A stretch of 64,000 bases of DNA from Novipirellula sp052161655 (lineage in GTDB: Bacteria > Planctomycetota > Planctomycetia > Pirellulales > Pirellulaceae), in the NCBI RefSeq assembly GCF_052161655.1, contig NZ_CP197418.1:5890001-5954000 (forward strand), written 5' to 3'. Shown here one piece after another: positions 62,903-64,000 of this stretch (the first letter of the stretch is position 1; each line of letters begins with the position of its first letter). Made by a program: the position numbers and the translations under genes. The notes under the pieces are model-generated. The model did not search any database. It saw only the letters and a list, made by a program, of their open reading frames with translations, and was not told the origin of the DNA.

Positions 62903-63154
62903 ATGACAACATTAGACGTGTCAAGGTGGGATTGCCTGAGTTTCATCGGGGACGACCTCGTTCCCTCGGTTACCCCTTCTCGCGAACTCCCAACAATCGC
63001 TGTATTGACTGGCGTTGCGACGCTCGTGTGCCTGATTTTGATTGCCAGTGCATGGTCAAGCCAGGATAGAATCCCGAACTTTCGAATGGGGGAATCCCCT
63101 ACTGAACATAAGTGCCGTGGTGTCTGCGATCCTGTGAGAAAACGCTACAATTGA
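62903..63154 (+). CDS. Possible small membrane protein
   Basis: 83 residues from ATG 62903 with one strong membrane helix (about 31-50, IAVLTGVATLVCLILIASAW). The frame is open further upstream, but that part overlaps the start of the minus-strand gene. No ribosome site is evident, so this is tentative. The remainder of 63155-63375 is empty spacer. Confidence 0.3.
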   Translation: MTTLDVSRWDCLSFIGDDLVPSVTPSRELPTIAVLTGVATLVCLILIASAWSSQDRIPNFRMGESPTEHKCRGVCDPVRKRYN

Positions 63155-63375
63155 TTAGGAGATCGTTCGCCAAGGAAGTGATTTTCGTTCCGCCGACGCT
63201 GTGTGTGCTGGCAAAAATGGAGTGACGAAAAAACACCTTGCTAGCTAGGCACTTCATTTGGCACATCTAAGCCATTCTGCGGGCGTTCGCCGTGTGTGAA
63301 CTTAGTTGAACTTGGCATCGGTTATCTGCAACCACACTCAAATGGAATTGAATTTTACGGGGTAACATCGAGGCG

Positions 63376-64000
63376 ATGAATCGCAAAAAAAAATCATCGA
63401 CTGCTGAGAAACAGGCAGATTCAGAGGATGATAATTCCCAGGACGATAATTCGAAGAAGCCGGCGGCGCGTTTTCCGATCGTGGGCGTAGGGGCCTCCGC
63501 AGGTGGATTCGAAGCACTGAGACTTTTGCTCGAAGCGATGCCTGATCGGCCCAATGTTGCTGTTGTGATTGTTCAACATCTGGCTCGAGACAAACCGAGT
63601 CTCGCTCCGGCGCTGTTGTCAAAGTACACGACGATGAAGGTCCGCCAAGTTCACGAAGAAATCGTAGTCCAACCCAACTGTGTCTACATCATTCCGCCAG
63701 GCCAATATCTTGAAATCGAGGCGGGGCGATTGAAATTGGCTGCAATGGAACCCTCGCGAACCGCCCCCATTGCCGTGGATCACTTTTTCCGAGCCTTGGC
63801 TAAGGATCAACACCGCTGCGCCGTGGGCGTGATTCTGTCGGGAACCGGCAGTGATGGCACGTTGGGTATCAAGGCGATTAAGGAGGCGGGAGGATTTGTG
63901 ATTGCACAAGATCCCGAAACCGCCGAACACGCGGGGATGCCCGTCAGCGCTATTGATTCGGGGATGGTCGATCAAGTGCTTTCGCCGAAAGAGATCGTTG
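63376..64000 (+). CDS. CheB-type protein-glutamate methylesterase domain, probably CheB/CheR fusion (5' part)
   Basis: 208 residues to the window edge. After an acidic low-complexity start (KKKSSTAEKQADSEDDNSQD) the CheB methylesterase domain is complete through its catalytic triad: S41 in VGVGASAGGFEAL, H68 in VIVQHLARDKPS and D160 in ILSGTGSDGTLGIKAIKEAG. There is no receiver domain ahead of it, the pattern of CheB/CheR/PAS fusion proteins where a CheR methyltransferase follows; that part would be outside the window. The fusion call is therefore inference. Such proteins usually tune chemotaxis-like or kinase signalling. Confidence 0.9.
   Translation, partial: MNRKKKSSTAEKQADSEDDNSQDDNSKKPAARFPIVGVGASAGGFEALRLLLEAMPDRPNVAVVIVQHLARDKPSLAPALLSKYTTMKVRQVHEEIVVQPNCVYIIPPGQYLEIEAGRLKLAAMEPSRTAPIAVDHFFRALAKDQHRCAVGVILSGTGSDGTLGIKAIKEAGGFVIAQDPETAEHAGMPVSAIDSGMVDQVLSPKEIV

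Overview
The window looks like a chromosomal segment of a marine planctomycete, probably the Pirellulales/Rhodopirellula group. The evidence is gene content: DUF1501 proteins with twin-arginine leaders, DUF1549/DUF1553 proteins with planctomycete cytochrome c domains, a PVC-type CxxCH heme dehydrogenase, a sulfatase, a pectate lyase, a ceramidase-like protein, a serine/threonine kinase fused to WD40 repeats, an LEPR-type N-terminus on an exported subtilase, and many secreted single-copy enzymes with long spacers between them. No rRNA, tRNA or CRISPR array was seen. The genus assignment is inference.

Layout. (1) 1-15912, all on the minus strand: a block of exported proteins in the order LamG/PA14-like PSD1 cytochrome, DUF1501, PVC heme dehydrogenase with HEAT repeats, NHL propeller, N,N-dimethylformamidase-like protein, second PSD1 cytochrome, second DUF1501 (cut by the window edge). 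This gives two cytochrome/DUF1501 pairs flanking three putative oxidative or hydrolytic partners. (2) 15913-28993, accessory: an unrecognised two-gene unit (exported protein plus four-helix membrane protein), a kinase-WD40 receptor, a gene split by a complete IS3-family element with a 3-bp target duplication, an SGNH-hydrolase/TPR protein, and a remnant that resembles a type I restriction specificity subunit. (3) 28994-44687: pectate lyase, ceramidase, subtilase with two PKD domains, calcineurin-like phosphoesterase, EF-hand SGNH-like protein, a divergent MarR/OsmC pair, a tandem-esterase/SMP-30 fusion, an IS481 transposase and a MYG1-family protein. (4) 45152-64000: endonuclease/exonuclease/phosphatase-fold protein, M28 peptidase, arylsulfatase, GH5-like hydrolase, a large glycoside-hydrolase-like protein, an ankyrin-SUKH fusion, alkaline phosphatase, a large Hsp70, a TIM-barrel isomerase, a GAF-like protein and the start of a CheB-type (CheB/CheR) protein.

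The most unusual property is in the spacers. Almost every long intergenic gap holds one or more palindromic repeats. I count about ten distinct families, most with two or three copies in this window, and several are nested inside one another (three concentric inverted repeats at 10492-10694; an inverted repeat enclosing another family at 47215-47354). One composite element keeps both ends but exchanges its palindromic core (44909-45118 versus 57085-57510). No gene in the window obviously mobilises them.

Functionally the window reads as a scavenging region: exported enzymes acting on sulfated and uronic polysaccharides, proteins, lipids and phosphoesters, together with multi-heme surface or periplasmic oxidoreductase modules. 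Starts were moved downstream wherever a signal peptide and a Shine-Dalgarno-like sequence agreed on an internal start.
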